The notes below the pieces were generated by a model. That model was not told the origin of the DNA. It saw only the letters and a program-made list of their open reading frames with translations, and did not search any database. Below, in pieces: positions 27,173-36,105 of a stretch of DNA of 64,000 bases; position 1 is the stretch's first letter; every line of letters starts with the position of its first letter. The position numbers and the translations under genes are program-made. Where the stretch lies: the NCBI GenBank assembly GCA_963850095.1, contig CAWKJX010000012.1, positions 310,001-374,000 on the forward strand. The letters are read 5' to 3'. The stretch is from Bog-473 sp963850095 (GTDB lineage Bacteria > Actinomycetota > Acidimicrobiia > Acidimicrobiales > RAAP-2).

Positions 27173-28318
27173 ATGGACGACGTCGCCATCATCGGGGTGG
27201 GGCGCCACCCCTTCGGCCGGTTTGCCGGCGTGTCCGCCATCGAAATGGCGGCCAAGGCGGTCCGGCTGGCCCTGCAGGACGCCGGGATCACCTGGAAGGA
27301 CGTGCAGTTCGCCTTCGGAGGCAGCTACGAGGTGGACAACCCCGACGCCGTGGTGAACTTCCTCGGACTGACCGGGCTCCCATTCACCGACGTCTACAAC
27401 GGGTGCGCCACCGCGGCCAGCGCGCTGACCCAGGCGGCCAACACCCTCCGGCTCGGCGAGTACGACCTCGGCATGGCCATCGGCATGGACAAGCACCTGC
27501 CGGGAGCCTTCGCCGCCGACCCCGTCCAGTACGGCGTCCCGAGCTGGTACGGCGAGACCGGGCTCTTCCTGACCCCGAAGTTCTTCGCCATGAAGATCCA
27601 GCGCTACATGCATGACTTCGACATCAGTCCCCGGACCCTGGCCAGGGTGGCGGCCAAGAACTACCGCAACGGCGCCCTGAATCCCGACGCGTTCCGCCGC
27701 CAGCCACTCAGCGAGGAGCAGATCCTCGAGTCGCCCATGGTCAACGACCCGCTGACCCAGTACATGTTCTGCGCACCCGACGAAGGCGCGGCGGCCGTGG
27801 TGCTGTGCCGGGCCGAGATCGCGCACCGGTTCACCTCCACGCCGATCTATCTGAAGGCGTCGGTGGTGCGGACGCGGCGCCTCGGCGCCTTCGAGGTGCA
27901 CAGCCCGTGGCTCCCGCTCGAGCGCGCCGACGCCCCGACCGTCGACGCGTCGCGGGCGGCCTACGCCATGGCCGGCCTCGGGCCCGAGGACGTCGACGTG
28001 GTGCAGCTGCAGGACACCGACGCCGGAGCCGAGGTGATCCACATGGCCGAGAACGGGTTCTGCAAGGACGGCGAGCAGGAGGCGCTCCTGGCCGATGGCG
28101 CCACCGAAATCGGTGGCAGCCTCCCGGTCAACACCGACGGCGGGCTCATCGCCAACGGGGAGCCCATCGGCGCCTCCGGCCTGCGCCAGGTGCACGAGCT
28201 GGTGCTCCAACTGCGCGGGGCGGCCGGCGACCGGCAGGTGCCCGGCACACCGCGTGTCGGCTACAGCCAGCTCTACGGGGCGCCGGGGACGGCCGGCGTC
28301 GCCATCATGTCGACCTAG
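27173..28318 (+). CDS. Thiolase-fold lipid-transfer protein (SCPx/Ltp type)
   Basis: 381 residues with the two-half thiolase fold. The nucleophile Cys of the first half is kept in YNGCATAAS, and the NTDGGLIANGEP segment gives a conserved Asn and glycine-rich loop. The usual C-terminal CGG-type acid/base Cys is not present (SQLYGAPGTAG), as in Ltp-type non-canonical thiolases and aldolases. With the DUF35 protein upstream it is more likely a retro-aldolase or acyltransferase than a classical acetyl-CoA acetyltransferase. The stop overlaps the convergent solute-binding-protein gene through a shared CTAG. Confidence 0.85.
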   Translation: MDDVAIIGVGRHPFGRFAGVSAIEMAAKAVRLALQDAGITWKDVQFAFGGSYEVDNPDAVVNFLGLTGLPFTDVYNGCATAASALTQAANTLRLGEYDLGMAIGMDKHLPGAFAADPVQYGVPSWYGETGLFLTPKFFAMKIQRYMHDFDISPRTLARVAAKNYRNGALNPDAFRRQPLSEEQILESPMVNDPLTQYMFCAPDEGAAAVVLCRAEIAHRFTSTPIYLKASVVRTRRLGAFEVHSPWLPLERADAPTVDASRAAYAMAGLGPEDVDVVQLQDTDAGAEVIHMAENGFCKDGEQEALLADGATEIGGSLPVNTDGGLIANGEPIGASGLRQVHELVLQLRGAAGDRQVPGTPRVGYSQLYGAPGTAGVAIMST

Positions 28319-29586
28319 CCCGAGGTCAGCTTCAGGACCAGGTTGTTGGCCGACGGGCTCCAGCTGTAGACGAACACGGGCCCGTCGCCGTCATTGTGAC
28401 CGCCCGAGAAGTTGTAGGTGCCGCCACCGCCGGGGATGGTGACGTGGGTCAGGGACTGGCCGCCCTTCTCAAAGGTCTGGTTGTTCAGCGTCTTGCCGGC
28501 GGCCTTCGCGATGTCGGTGAAAAGCGCCATCTGTTGGCAGGCCACCTCGGGCGCCGTCCAGGTGACCGGGGTGGTGGACGTGGCCGTGACCGGGTTGTTG
28601 ATGTTGTCGCTCGGATTGGCCTTCTTAATGGTGGCCACGCACTTCTTCATGGCCGGGTCGTCCCAGGTGACGTTGGCCGGCGGGGTGTAACCGGCCGTCA
28701 GCACGTTCTTGAGGATGGCGTTGGAGTGTCCGGCCTTGTTGGAGGTGTAGGCGTCCAGGTCGATGTAGTCGGTGGCGACGAACCGTGGCATGTACGTGCT
28801 CTGGTTGTCCTGGAGCGCCGAGGGCCACCCGTTGCCGGAGTTCCCCACGGCCACCACCAGGTTCACACCCGACGACTGAAATTTCTCGGCGATGCTCTGG
28901 TATTCGGCCACCTGGGCCGTCGTGTCGGTGTCGGGCACCGAGTTGACGGCCGTCTGCACCACGTCCACCCCCAGCTTCTTGAGGGCAGGAGCGACCAGGG
29001 CCATCTCGACGGAGTCGGCCGACGTCCCCACCACGCCGACCTTCTTGCCGGTGAACGCGCCCTCCTGCTTGAAGATGGCCATCTCCTTGGGGATGAGATC
29101 GCTGTCGGAGATCTGGGGGTTGAACCACGGCGCCTGAGCGGCGGCGGCCTGCGAGGCCGACAGCGAGGCGCCGATGATCGGCGTGTCGTGGGTCTGCACG
29201 TAGCAGGCGGTGTCCACCGCCTGGAAGAAGCCCATGGTGACGAATACCTTGTCGTCCTCAGTCAGCTGGGTGCACGCGGTGGCTGCGGCCGCGGTCCCTA
29301 GGGGGTCAACGGCGGCGAACTTGGGCACGATTTTGCGACCGTTGACGCCACCGGAGGCGTTGATCTGCTTAATCAGGGCGGTGTAGGCCGCCACATAGTC
29401 GCCCGGGTCCACGTTGATCAGGTTCCGGATGGCGGCGACGTCGGGGTAGGTGATGCCGATGGTGATCGTCGAGGGTGTGACCCCCTGCCCGGACTGCGCT
29501 GCTCCAGCGGAGCCGAGAGCGACCGCCTGCGACAGCACGGCGATCGGTATCAGGAGGACGGCCAGAGCCGCAAATGCCTTACGCAT
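28315..29586 (-). CDS. ABC-type branched-chain amino acid-like solute-binding protein
   Basis: 423 residues from ATG 29586. A Sec signal (RKAFAALAVLLIPIAVLSQA, cleaved near GAAQS) precedes a type I periplasmic-binding fold: STITIGITYPDVA, LIKQINASGGVNGRKIVPKF and DTPIIGASLS. No permease genes are adjacent. It is closely related to the protein at 46332 (both TQLTEDD and THDTPIIGAS/THDTPVIAGS), so the genome keeps several orphan receptors. It probably captures a small acid or amide for a shared Liv transporter. An amidohydrolase lies 249 bp upstream on the same strand; that gap holds no clear gene. Confidence 0.87.
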   Translation of the reverse strand: MRKAFAALAVLLIPIAVLSQAVALGSAGAAQSGQGVTPSTITIGITYPDVAAIRNLINVDPGDYVAAYTALIKQINASGGVNGRKIVPKFAAVDPLGTAAAATACTQLTEDDKVFVTMGFFQAVDTACYVQTHDTPIIGASLSASQAAAAQAPWFNPQISDSDLIPKEMAIFKQEGAFTGKKVGVVGTSADSVEMALVAPALKKLGVDVVQTAVNSVPDTDTTAQVAEYQSIAEKFQSSGVNLVVAVGNSGNGWPSALQDNQSTYMPRFVATDYIDLDAYTSNKAGHSNAILKNVLTAGYTPPANVTWDDPAMKKCVATIKKANPSDNINNPVTATSTTPVTWTAPEVACQQMALFTDIAKAAGKTLNNQTFEKGGQSLTHVTIPGGGGTYNFSGGHNDGDGPVFVYSWSPSANNLVLKLTSG

Positions 29587-29835
29587 GGGTCCCTTTCTAT
29601 TTGCAACACGTTGGTGGTCTGGACGGCAAGCGCCCAGACAGCTCAGATCTGACGGGCCGGGTCGGCACAGGACGATGCGTGTCGAACCAGAGCACGATAG
29701 GCGTCGGAAGGCCGCAGGTGGTCGCGCCCCCTTGGTGCAGGAATCGCCCAGGCACGGCGGCGGCACGGAACTCGGACAGGCGACCGCCGTCGCCATGGGC
29801 CAACCCGGCTGGACCGCGATGAAGGGCGGTGCCGC

Positions 29836-31041
29836 TCAGGCCGCGAAGGGGATCTTCATGACCTCGGCCAAGTTGCCGCCCATGACCTTGGCCACGTCCT
29901 CGTGGGGCAGGCCGTCGAGTTCCTTGACGTACGTGAGGGGCTCGGCCATGCCCTCGATGTGCGGGTAGTCAGATCCGAACACCACACGATCGGCGCCGAT
30001 CAGATTGATCAACCCGATCGGGTCGTCCTCGTGGAACGGGTGGACCCAGATGTTGCGCTTGAGCACCATGAGCGGGTCCTCGTCGTAGATGGCGGGTTCG
30101 CGCTCGTAGGAGATGGTGAGAGCGTCGACGATCGGGCGCACCCAGGCGGAGCCGTTCTCGACCGGCAAGATCCGTAGCGTGGGGTGCCGGGTCAGCATGC
30201 CGTGCCCGATGAGGGAGGCCACGGTGTCGAAGATGCCGCGGCTCTGCGTGTGCGCGATGTCCGAAAAGGCGCTCTTGCCGCCCGAAAACGGGAGGAGCTC
30301 ACCATCGCGCCGCCCCTCCCACTGGTTGTAGTACCGGATGAGCCCGTCATCCGACGCGTGCATACCGACGGCGACGTCGAACTCGGCCACCTTGTCCCAG
30401 AACGGGTCGAACTCGGGCAGTGCGAAGGAGCGGCGTCCCTCGTAGCCAGGCACCGGCGCCGGGCGAACCAGGATGATTTTGGCGCCGCGCTCGACCACCC
30501 ACTCCAACTCCTTGATGGCTTCGCTCACGATGGGGAGCGTGATGATCGGCGTGGGGAAGATACGGCCCTCGTAGTTGAACGTCCAATGGTCGAGCATCCA
30601 CTGGTTCAAAGCGTGCACGACGGCATGGGTCGCCTTCGGGTCGTCGGCCAGGCGCTCCTCGAGCAGGCTGGCCAGTGTCGGCCACATGAGCGCACGGTCG
30701 ATCCCGAGCTCGTCCATGATTTTGAGACGAGGTGCAGGGGCGAAGAAGCCTTCGGGTGAGCGCATCGCCTCGCCGATCAGCTCACGCCGGGACTTGCCCT
30801 CGGGGTTGCCCTCCTTGAAGTAGGCCTCCTGCGCACCCGGCCGGCCGACCACCTCGAAGGTGGGGTTGGGGATGTAATCGGAGATCACGTTGCGGATGGC
30901 GATTTTGGTGCGACCGTTGACCTGGACGTACTTGATGAGGCCCTCGTACTGCGGGGGGAGGAATTTCGTGAATGCGTCCGTCGTCTCGTACATGTGGTTG
31001 TCTGCGTCGAAGACGGGAAAGTCGACAACGGTGTTGGGCAT
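29836..31041 (-). CDS. Amidohydrolase family 2 protein
   Basis: 401 residues. The metal motif FDADNHMYETTDAF at the N terminus, VGMHASDDG in the middle and VFGSDYPHIEGM near the C terminus are the ligand-bearing segments of the amidohydrolase-2 barrel. It is the most divergent of the four such enzymes in the window. A GGAGGCC site lies before the ATG, and the promoter carries TAATAT fused to the operator motif (31075-31095), so this gene probably shares a regulator with the loci at 4501 and 23261. Likely hydrolytic or decarboxylating role; substrate unknown. Confidence 0.85.
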   Translation of the reverse strand: MPNTVVDFPVFDADNHMYETTDAFTKFLPPQYEGLIKYVQVNGRTKIAIRNVISDYIPNPTFEVVGRPGAQEAYFKEGNPEGKSRRELIGEAMRSPEGFFAPAPRLKIMDELGIDRALMWPTLASLLEERLADDPKATHAVVHALNQWMLDHWTFNYEGRIFPTPIITLPIVSEAIKELEWVVERGAKIILVRPAPVPGYEGRRSFALPEFDPFWDKVAEFDVAVGMHASDDGLIRYYNQWEGRRDGELLPFSGGKSAFSDIAHTQSRGIFDTVASLIGHGMLTRHPTLRILPVENGSAWVRPIVDALTISYEREPAIYDEDPLMVLKRNIWVHPFHEDDPIGLINLIGADRVVFGSDYPHIEGMAEPLTYVKELDGLPHEDVAKVMGGNLAEVMKIPFAA

Positions 31042-31074
31042 GACGGGCCTCCGTGATCTCGAGGGATCAGATTT

Positions 31075-31095
31075 TCAACATCGACGTCAATATTA
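31075..31095 (-). promoter_or_regulatory. -10 box plus operator-like palindrome
   Basis: On the minus strand TAATAT is followed directly by TTGACGTCGATGTTGA, two mismatches from TTGACNTCGANGTCAA. The arrangement is the same as at 23257-23276. It sits 34 bp upstream of the amidohydrolase ATG, where a bound repressor would block the transcription start. Confidence 0.5.
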
Positions 31096-31109
31096 TGGCA
31101 GAGGGCCTC

Positions 31110-33632
31110 TCAGGGCGCCACCTCGAGCTGGGCCCGGCCGGCGATGTCGGCCGACGAGCGGCCGACGAGCACCTCGTAGCGTCCCGGGTCGACCTGCCAG
31201 CCCGGTGGGCGGCGGTCGTGGGCGGCTATCTGGGGGGAAATCTGGGTGAACCGGGCCACCGCTTGTTCCCAGTCGGCCTGGCCCGGGTCCCAGTAGGCGA
31301 ACGAGCGGTCATCGAGCCGGAGCTCGACTTCCGCCGACGCACCCGGCTCCAGGTGCACGCGGGCGAACGCTTTGAGCTCCTTGGGCGGCCGCGGCAGCCG
31401 CGGTGCCTCGGGTGCCACGTAGCACTGCACCACCTCGGACCCGGCGCGCGCGCCGACGTTGCGCACCTCGACCGACACGGTGAGGCTGCCACCGGGCGTG
31501 AACGTGTCCGCCGACAGCCGGGGCTCACCGAGTTCGAAACGGGTGTACCCCAGGCCGTGGCCGAACGGGTAGCGAGGCGCGATGCACCGGTGCTCGAAGC
31601 CCCGGTAGCCCATGAAGAGCCCCTCGCCGTACCGCAGCTCACCGTTCTCGCCCGGGAAGTTGTCGTGGGAGGGGCTGTGCTCAAGCCGCAGCGGGATCGT
31701 GGTCGGCAACCGGCCGCCTGGCTCCGACCCGCCGGTCAGGATGTCGGCCACCGCCGGCGCCAGCTCCTCGCCGCCGAACCAGCATTGGAGGATGGCGGCC
31801 ACGTCGTCGGCCCACGGGAGCTCGACCGGTGCGCCCGCGTTCACCACCACCACCGTGCGCGGGTTGGCCGCCCCCACCCGGCGCACCAGGTCGTCCTGGC
31901 GACCGGGCAGCGCCAGCGTCGTCCGGTCCCGGCCCTCGGTCTCCCATTCGTGCGTCGTCCCGACGAACACGACGGCGACGTCCGCGCCGGCCGCCGTCTC
32001 GACGGCGCCCGCCAGGAGCGCATCGGTGTCGACCGTGCGGAAGCCCACGCGCACGCCGCTCAGCATCGCCTCTGTACGGACGTACTCGACGACGACCTCC
32101 ACCGGCCGCCCGGCCACGAGCTCGACCACTCCCAACAACTCCTGGCTGGCGAAGCCGAAGAAGTCACTGCCACCGGGGGGTGGCGGGCTGGCGAACCCGT
32201 CCAGCACGACGGCGCCGTCCACCAGGACGCGAGCCCGGCCGCTCTGGGCCAGCGCCACCTCGAAACGGCCGCTCTCCCTCGGGACCACGGTCCCGCGGAC
32301 CCGCATCGACCAGTCGCCCTCGGGGTATCCCTGGGCTGGAGCACTGAAGACCAGCAAGCGCAGCTCGTCAAGGTGGGTGCGGTGCACGACGTCACCGGCG
32401 AGCTCGGTTCCTTCGTAGACCTCGACCTCGAATCCCGCGGCCGCCGGCAGCGCCGAGCGCCCGAGGGGTGTCGCCGAGCGGTCGACCTCGCAACCGCGGG
32501 CGAAGGCCACCTCGACCCCCGGCCCCAGGGCCGCACCGAGTGCGTCCACCGGGTTCACGATGGTGCGCTCCACCACGCGGGCCGAGCCGCCACCCTGGAC
32601 CCGGGGCATGCCCGCGTGGTCCCCCAGCACGGCCACCCGCCGGAGCGACCCCACGTCCAGCGGGAGCAGGCCGTCGTTGCACAGCAGCACGGTGGCCTCC
32701 GTCGCCGCCTGGCGGATGAGGTCCCTGTCCGCCCGGCTGGGATCCTTCGGGTCGACGGGCGGCGTCGGGTCGTCGAGGATGCCGCAGCGCTCGAAGCCGC
32801 CCAGCAGGCGCCGGACCGCCGCATCCAGGTCCCCTTCAGGCACCGTGCCGTCCTGCACCAGCGCCACCATCCCCGCGCCCAGGGCGCGTCCCGGGCCGGG
32901 CATCTCGAGATCGAGTCCCGCGCCGAGAGAGGTGGCGCTGTCGGCCACGGCGAACCAGTCGGTCATGACCAGGCCCTCGAACCCCCATTCGTTGCGCAGA
33001 ATGTCGAGGAGGTAGTGCGGCTGCTCGGTCAGCCAGTGCCCGTTCAGGCGGTTGTAGCCCGTCATGATGGCCAGGGCGCCGCCTTCGCGCACGGCCAGTT
33101 CGAACGGCACCAGGTAGAGCTCACGCAACGAGCGGTCGTCGACGACAGAGCTGATGGAGTTGCGCTCGTACTCGGCCTCGTTTCCGACGAAGTGTTTGAC
33201 CGTGGCGAAGACCCCGGCCGACTGCACTCCTCGCACGTAGGCCGCGGCGAGGCGGCCGCTCAACAGCGGATCCTCGGAGTAGCACTCGAAGTTGCGCCCG
33301 GCCAGAGGTGACCGGTGGAGATTCACGGTGGGCGCCAGCAGGCCGCGGCACCCGCGGTCGACCGCTTCCTTCCCCAGCAGCGCACCCAGACGCTCCACCA
33401 ACTCGGGGTCCCACGTGGCGCCGAGAGCCGACCCGCAGGGGATACAGGTGGACGGGGCCCCGGCGATGCCGGGATAGGCCTGCCCGCGGGCCCCGTTGGG
33501 CCCGTCCGTGACGTTGACCCGGGGGATACCCACCCGCTCGATGGCCGCGGTGGCGAACATGTCGCCTCCCGCCGTGAGTTCCGCCTTCTCCTCCAGCGTG
33601 AGGGCTTGCAGCAGCGCCTCGACGTCAGCCAC
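31110..33632 (-). CDS. Glycoside hydrolase family 3 beta-glucosidase
   Basis: 840 residues from GTG 33632 (RBS GGAGGTGGGG). Order of parts: GH3 N-terminal barrel with GLVMTDWFAV (Asp nucleophile, about residue 220), a C-terminal sandwich with EWETEGRDR (probable acid/base Glu), an inserted PA14-like region (about 390-530, with DWSMRVRGTVVPRESGRFEV), and a C-terminal fibronectin-III-like domain. KHFVGNEAEYERN binds substrate. There is no signal peptide, so it hydrolyses imported beta-glucosides in the cytoplasm, perhaps glycosylated natural products. A LacI-type palindrome lies upstream at 33676. Confidence 0.92.
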   Translation of the reverse strand: MADVEALLQALTLEEKAELTAGGDMFATAAIERVGIPRVNVTDGPNGARGQAYPGIAGAPSTCIPCGSALGATWDPELVERLGALLGKEAVDRGCRGLLAPTVNLHRSPLAGRNFECYSEDPLLSGRLAAAYVRGVQSAGVFATVKHFVGNEAEYERNSISSVVDDRSLRELYLVPFELAVREGGALAIMTGYNRLNGHWLTEQPHYLLDILRNEWGFEGLVMTDWFAVADSATSLGAGLDLEMPGPGRALGAGMVALVQDGTVPEGDLDAAVRRLLGGFERCGILDDPTPPVDPKDPSRADRDLIRQAATEATVLLCNDGLLPLDVGSLRRVAVLGDHAGMPRVQGGGSARVVERTIVNPVDALGAALGPGVEVAFARGCEVDRSATPLGRSALPAAAGFEVEVYEGTELAGDVVHRTHLDELRLLVFSAPAQGYPEGDWSMRVRGTVVPRESGRFEVALAQSGRARVLVDGAVVLDGFASPPPPGGSDFFGFASQELLGVVELVAGRPVEVVVEYVRTEAMLSGVRVGFRTVDTDALLAGAVETAAGADVAVVFVGTTHEWETEGRDRTTLALPGRQDDLVRRVGAANPRTVVVVNAGAPVELPWADDVAAILQCWFGGEELAPAVADILTGGSEPGGRLPTTIPLRLEHSPSHDNFPGENGELRYGEGLFMGYRGFEHRCIAPRYPFGHGLGYTRFELGEPRLSADTFTPGGSLTVSVEVRNVGARAGSEVVQCYVAPEAPRLPRPPKELKAFARVHLEPGASAEVELRLDDRSFAYWDPGQADWEQAVARFTQISPQIAAHDRRPPGWQVDPGRYEVLVGRSSADIAGRAQLEVAP

Positions 33633-33675
33633 GGCGCCCCACCTCCCCGCGACGCGAAGCTCCCTCGGATGTCAC

Positions 33676-33689
33676 TGCAAAGCTTTGCA
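33676..33689. promoter_or_regulatory. Perfect 14-bp palindrome, LacI-type operator
   Basis: TGCAAAGCTTTGCA is a perfect palindrome in the gap between the GH3 gene (start 33632, minus) and the alpha/beta hydrolase (start 33815, plus). Its size and TG...CA ends are those of LacI-family operators, which commonly control glycosidase genes. No LacI gene is in the window. Confidence 0.5.
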
Positions 33690-33814
33690 TGATCTCCCTG
33701 TTCTACCAGACGGGCTGCACGCCCCTCGGGCCCGGCATCCGCGCGCACTGCGGGCTACCCTCAGCGCCCCGGGCGCCGAGTGTGGGCGGCTCGACAGAAG
33801 AGGAGGGAGAACGC

Positions 33815-34534
33815 GTGGCGACCTACGTGCTGGTCCATGGTGGGGGACATGGCGGATGGTGCTACCAGCGGGTGGCCCGGCTCCTCCAAGAGGCCGGGCA
33901 CGTCGTGTACGCACCCACCCTGACGGGCCTGGGTGAGCGGTCCCACCTGCTCGACGACAAGGTCGACCTCGACCGGCACATCGAGGACGTGGTGGCAGTC
34001 CTCCGGTTCGAGGACCTGCGCGACGTCGTTCTGGTCGGCCACAGCTACGGCGGCATGGTCATCACCGGCGTGGCCGACCGGGCCGCCGACCGCGTGGGCC
34101 GCCTCGTCTACCTCGACGCGGCCAACCCGCGTCACGGCCAGTCCCTGGTCGACGTCGCCGGCCCGGTCATCAACGCCGTACGCCCCATGGGAGAGACCGT
34201 CGACGGCGTCGAGCTGGTGCTCCTGCCTGCCCCCGACGCCGGCCTCCTCTACGGGGTGAGCGACCCGGACGACCTGGCCTGGATGGCCGAGCGGCTCACC
34301 GCCCACCCCTGGAAATGCTTCGAACAGCCGCTGGCGCTCACCAACGAGGACGCCCTGTGGGCCATCCCGCAGTACCACATCGTCTGCACATCGACCCTGG
34401 CCACCCGCGACTCCGAGCTGATGGCCCGGGCCCGGGCCGAGGGTCGCCTGTGGGACATCGACACCGGGCACGACCTCATGATCACCGAGCCACGGCAGAC
34501 GGCCGATGCATTGCTCCAGGTCGCAAGCACCTGA
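33815..34534 (+). CDS. Alpha/beta hydrolase (EstC/salicylate-esterase-like)
   Basis: 239 residues from GTG 33815 after an AGGAGGGAG site; upstream in-frame starts run into the palindrome region and were rejected. VLVHGGGHGGWCYQRVA gives the oxyanion loop, VGHSYGGMVI the nucleophile Ser, and DIDTGHDLMI the catalytic His. The compact size and HGGGHGGWCW-like start match the plant-type methyl-esterase / hydroxynitrile-lyase relatives common in actinobacteria. Probably a cytoplasmic esterase for a small ester. Confidence 0.85.
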   Translation: MATYVLVHGGGHGGWCYQRVARLLQEAGHVVYAPTLTGLGERSHLLDDKVDLDRHIEDVVAVLRFEDLRDVVLVGHSYGGMVITGVADRAADRVGRLVYLDAANPRHGQSLVDVAGPVINAVRPMGETVDGVELVLLPAPDAGLLYGVSDPDDLAWMAERLTAHPWKCFEQPLALTNEDALWAIPQYHIVCTSTLATRDSELMARARAEGRLWDIDTGHDLMITEPRQTADALLQVAST

Positions 34535-34572
34535 CCAACATGACGAACTCGTTGCGTGTATGCAATGGGGCT

Positions 34573-34583
34573 GAAACCGTTTC
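34573..34583. promoter_or_regulatory. Short palindrome upstream of solute-binding protein
   Basis: GAAAC-C-GTTTC is a perfect short inverted repeat in the 102-bp gap before the solute-binding-protein start at 34637. It resembles LacI-type half-sites, but at this length chance is possible. Confidence 0.25.
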
Positions 34584-34636
34584 GGAACGCTCTCGGGGGG
34601 CCAGTCCGACGGTGCTTAGGAGAGGAGAGCGACACC

Positions 34637-35902
34637 ATGCGTGACGGATCACAGGGGTATGTCGGCAGGGCAGGGTTGGCAGCGCTGGCGCTGACCGTCG
34701 TCTCGGGCGTGACCAGTCTGGGAGGCGGGACGGCGGGAGCCGCCTCGTCGTCGAAGGCGCCGTACACCATCGTCATGATCACCTCTCTGACGGGTGAGGG
34801 GGGCTCCGAATTCAGCAATACGCCGGCCGGCTTCAACGCTCGCATCGCGCTCCAGAACGCAGAGGGGGGCGTGGACGGGCACAAGCTCGTGGGCGTCATC
34901 CTCGACGACCAGACGAACCCGACCGAAATCACGACGGCAGTCCAGGACGCGATCGCCAAGAACCCCATCGGCATCGTGTCGGAGAGCCCGCTCTTCTTCT
35001 TGGCCGCCAAGTACCCGAACCAGGCGGGCATCCCGGTCACGGGCGGGTTCTTCGACGGTCCCGAATGGGGCACGCCGCCCTATCAGTCCAACATGTTCGC
35101 CGCCGACGTCGGCAGCCTCAATCCCACCTACCCGGTCAATACCGCCATCGGCAGCTTCATGAAGTCCAAGGGCGGCACCGTGGTCTGCTCGTACGGCTAC
35201 AGCATTTCGCCGTCCTCCACGCGCTCTGCGGTCGGCACGGTCGACTCGTTCGTCCACGCCGGCGGGAAGGAGGGCCAACTCAACACGGCCATCCCGTTCG
35301 GGTCGGTGGCCATGACCACCCCGGCGTTGCAGGCGAAGCAGGCGGGCTGCAACTCGTACTACGCCGGCATGGACGACAACTCCAACTTCGCCCTGGCGAC
35401 CGCGCTCAAGCAGGAGGGGGTCAAGCCAAAAGTATTGGTCTTCCCGACCGGCTACGAGCCCGACGTCGTCAGCTCGCCCTCCTGGTCGTCCCTGCAGGGT
35501 GACTACTTCACCACGGAGTTCCGCCCGTTCGCGCTGCCCGACGCCGGGACCAGGCAGATGCAGGCCGCGCTCGAGAAGTACGAGCACTTCACGTCCTCAC
35601 AGTTCCCTGCCTTCAACCAGTACGAGGGGTGGCTCGGAGTCGGCCTGATGATTGAGGGCATCCAGAAAGCCGGCGCCAACCCGACGCACGCCAGCGTCAA
35701 CCAGGCCCTGCGCAGCATCACGAACTGGAACGGCAACGGGTTGCTTCCGGAGACCATCAACTACTCGACCGACTTCGGCAAGGACCTGGCCAAGTCGTGC
35801 GGCTGGTACATGATCGCCGAGAAGAAGGGCTTCGTCCCCTCCTCGAGCCAGACCTACTGCGGCACGGACATTCCGGGCACGACGACGGTGTCGTCCTCCT
35901 GA
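34637..35902 (+). CDS. ABC-type solute-binding protein (type I periplasmic fold)
   Basis: 421 residues from ATG 34637, preceded by AGGAGAG; the earlier in-frame start lacks a site. The N-terminal signal peptide (AGLAALALTVVSGVTSLGGG) ends near AGAAS. Mature protein: YTIVMITSLTGEGG, FNARIALQNAEGGVDGHKLV and FDGPEWGTPPYQSNMFAADV belong to the Leu/Ile/Val-binding family. No permease is adjacent. Divergent enough from the receptors at 28315 and 46332 to bind a different ligand. It may feed the Liv system at 39-42.5 kb. Confidence 0.87.
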   Translation: MRDGSQGYVGRAGLAALALTVVSGVTSLGGGTAGAASSSKAPYTIVMITSLTGEGGSEFSNTPAGFNARIALQNAEGGVDGHKLVGVILDDQTNPTEITTAVQDAIAKNPIGIVSESPLFFLAAKYPNQAGIPVTGGFFDGPEWGTPPYQSNMFAADVGSLNPTYPVNTAIGSFMKSKGGTVVCSYGYSISPSSTRSAVGTVDSFVHAGGKEGQLNTAIPFGSVAMTTPALQAKQAGCNSYYAGMDDNSNFALATALKQEGVKPKVLVFPTGYEPDVVSSPSWSSLQGDYFTTEFRPFALPDAGTRQMQAALEKYEHFTSSQFPAFNQYEGWLGVGLMIEGIQKAGANPTHASVNQALRSITNWNGNGLLPETINYSTDFGKDLAKSCGWYMIAEKKGFVPSSSQTYCGTDIPGTTTVSSS

Positions 35903-35925
35903 TCAATCGGAACGACGAGACGTGA

Positions 35926-36105
35926 TCAGTCCGGCAGCTCGAACAGCCGGCGGGTCACCACCAGCAGCTCGGCACGTAGCGTCTCGTCGTCGAGGTTGGC
36001 GATCATCGGGTTGACGATGGCGCCGCCGATGGCTGCCCCGACGATGGCGGCACGCACCTGGCGGCGCGGCTCGCCGTCGTCGAGCAGGATCCCGTAGACC
36101 CGAAC
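35926..36105 (-). pseudogene. 3' remnant of a TetR-family regulator
   Basis: The minus strand translates as VYGILLDDGEPRRQVRAAIV, then GAAIGGAIVNPMIANL and DDETLRAELLVVTRRLFELP before a stop at 35926. This is the C-terminal ligand-domain end of a TetR regulator. The DNA-binding half is absent: upstream of about 36100 codon use in this frame loses its GC3 bias and the plus strand becomes coding-like. A deletion or rearrangement probably joined two unrelated fragments here. Confidence 0.5.

Noticed and set aside
31053..33311. A 752-codon plus-strand frame opposite the GH3 gene
   Set aside because: The sequence is low-complexity and the opposite strand encodes a complete GH3 enzyme with catalytic residues.
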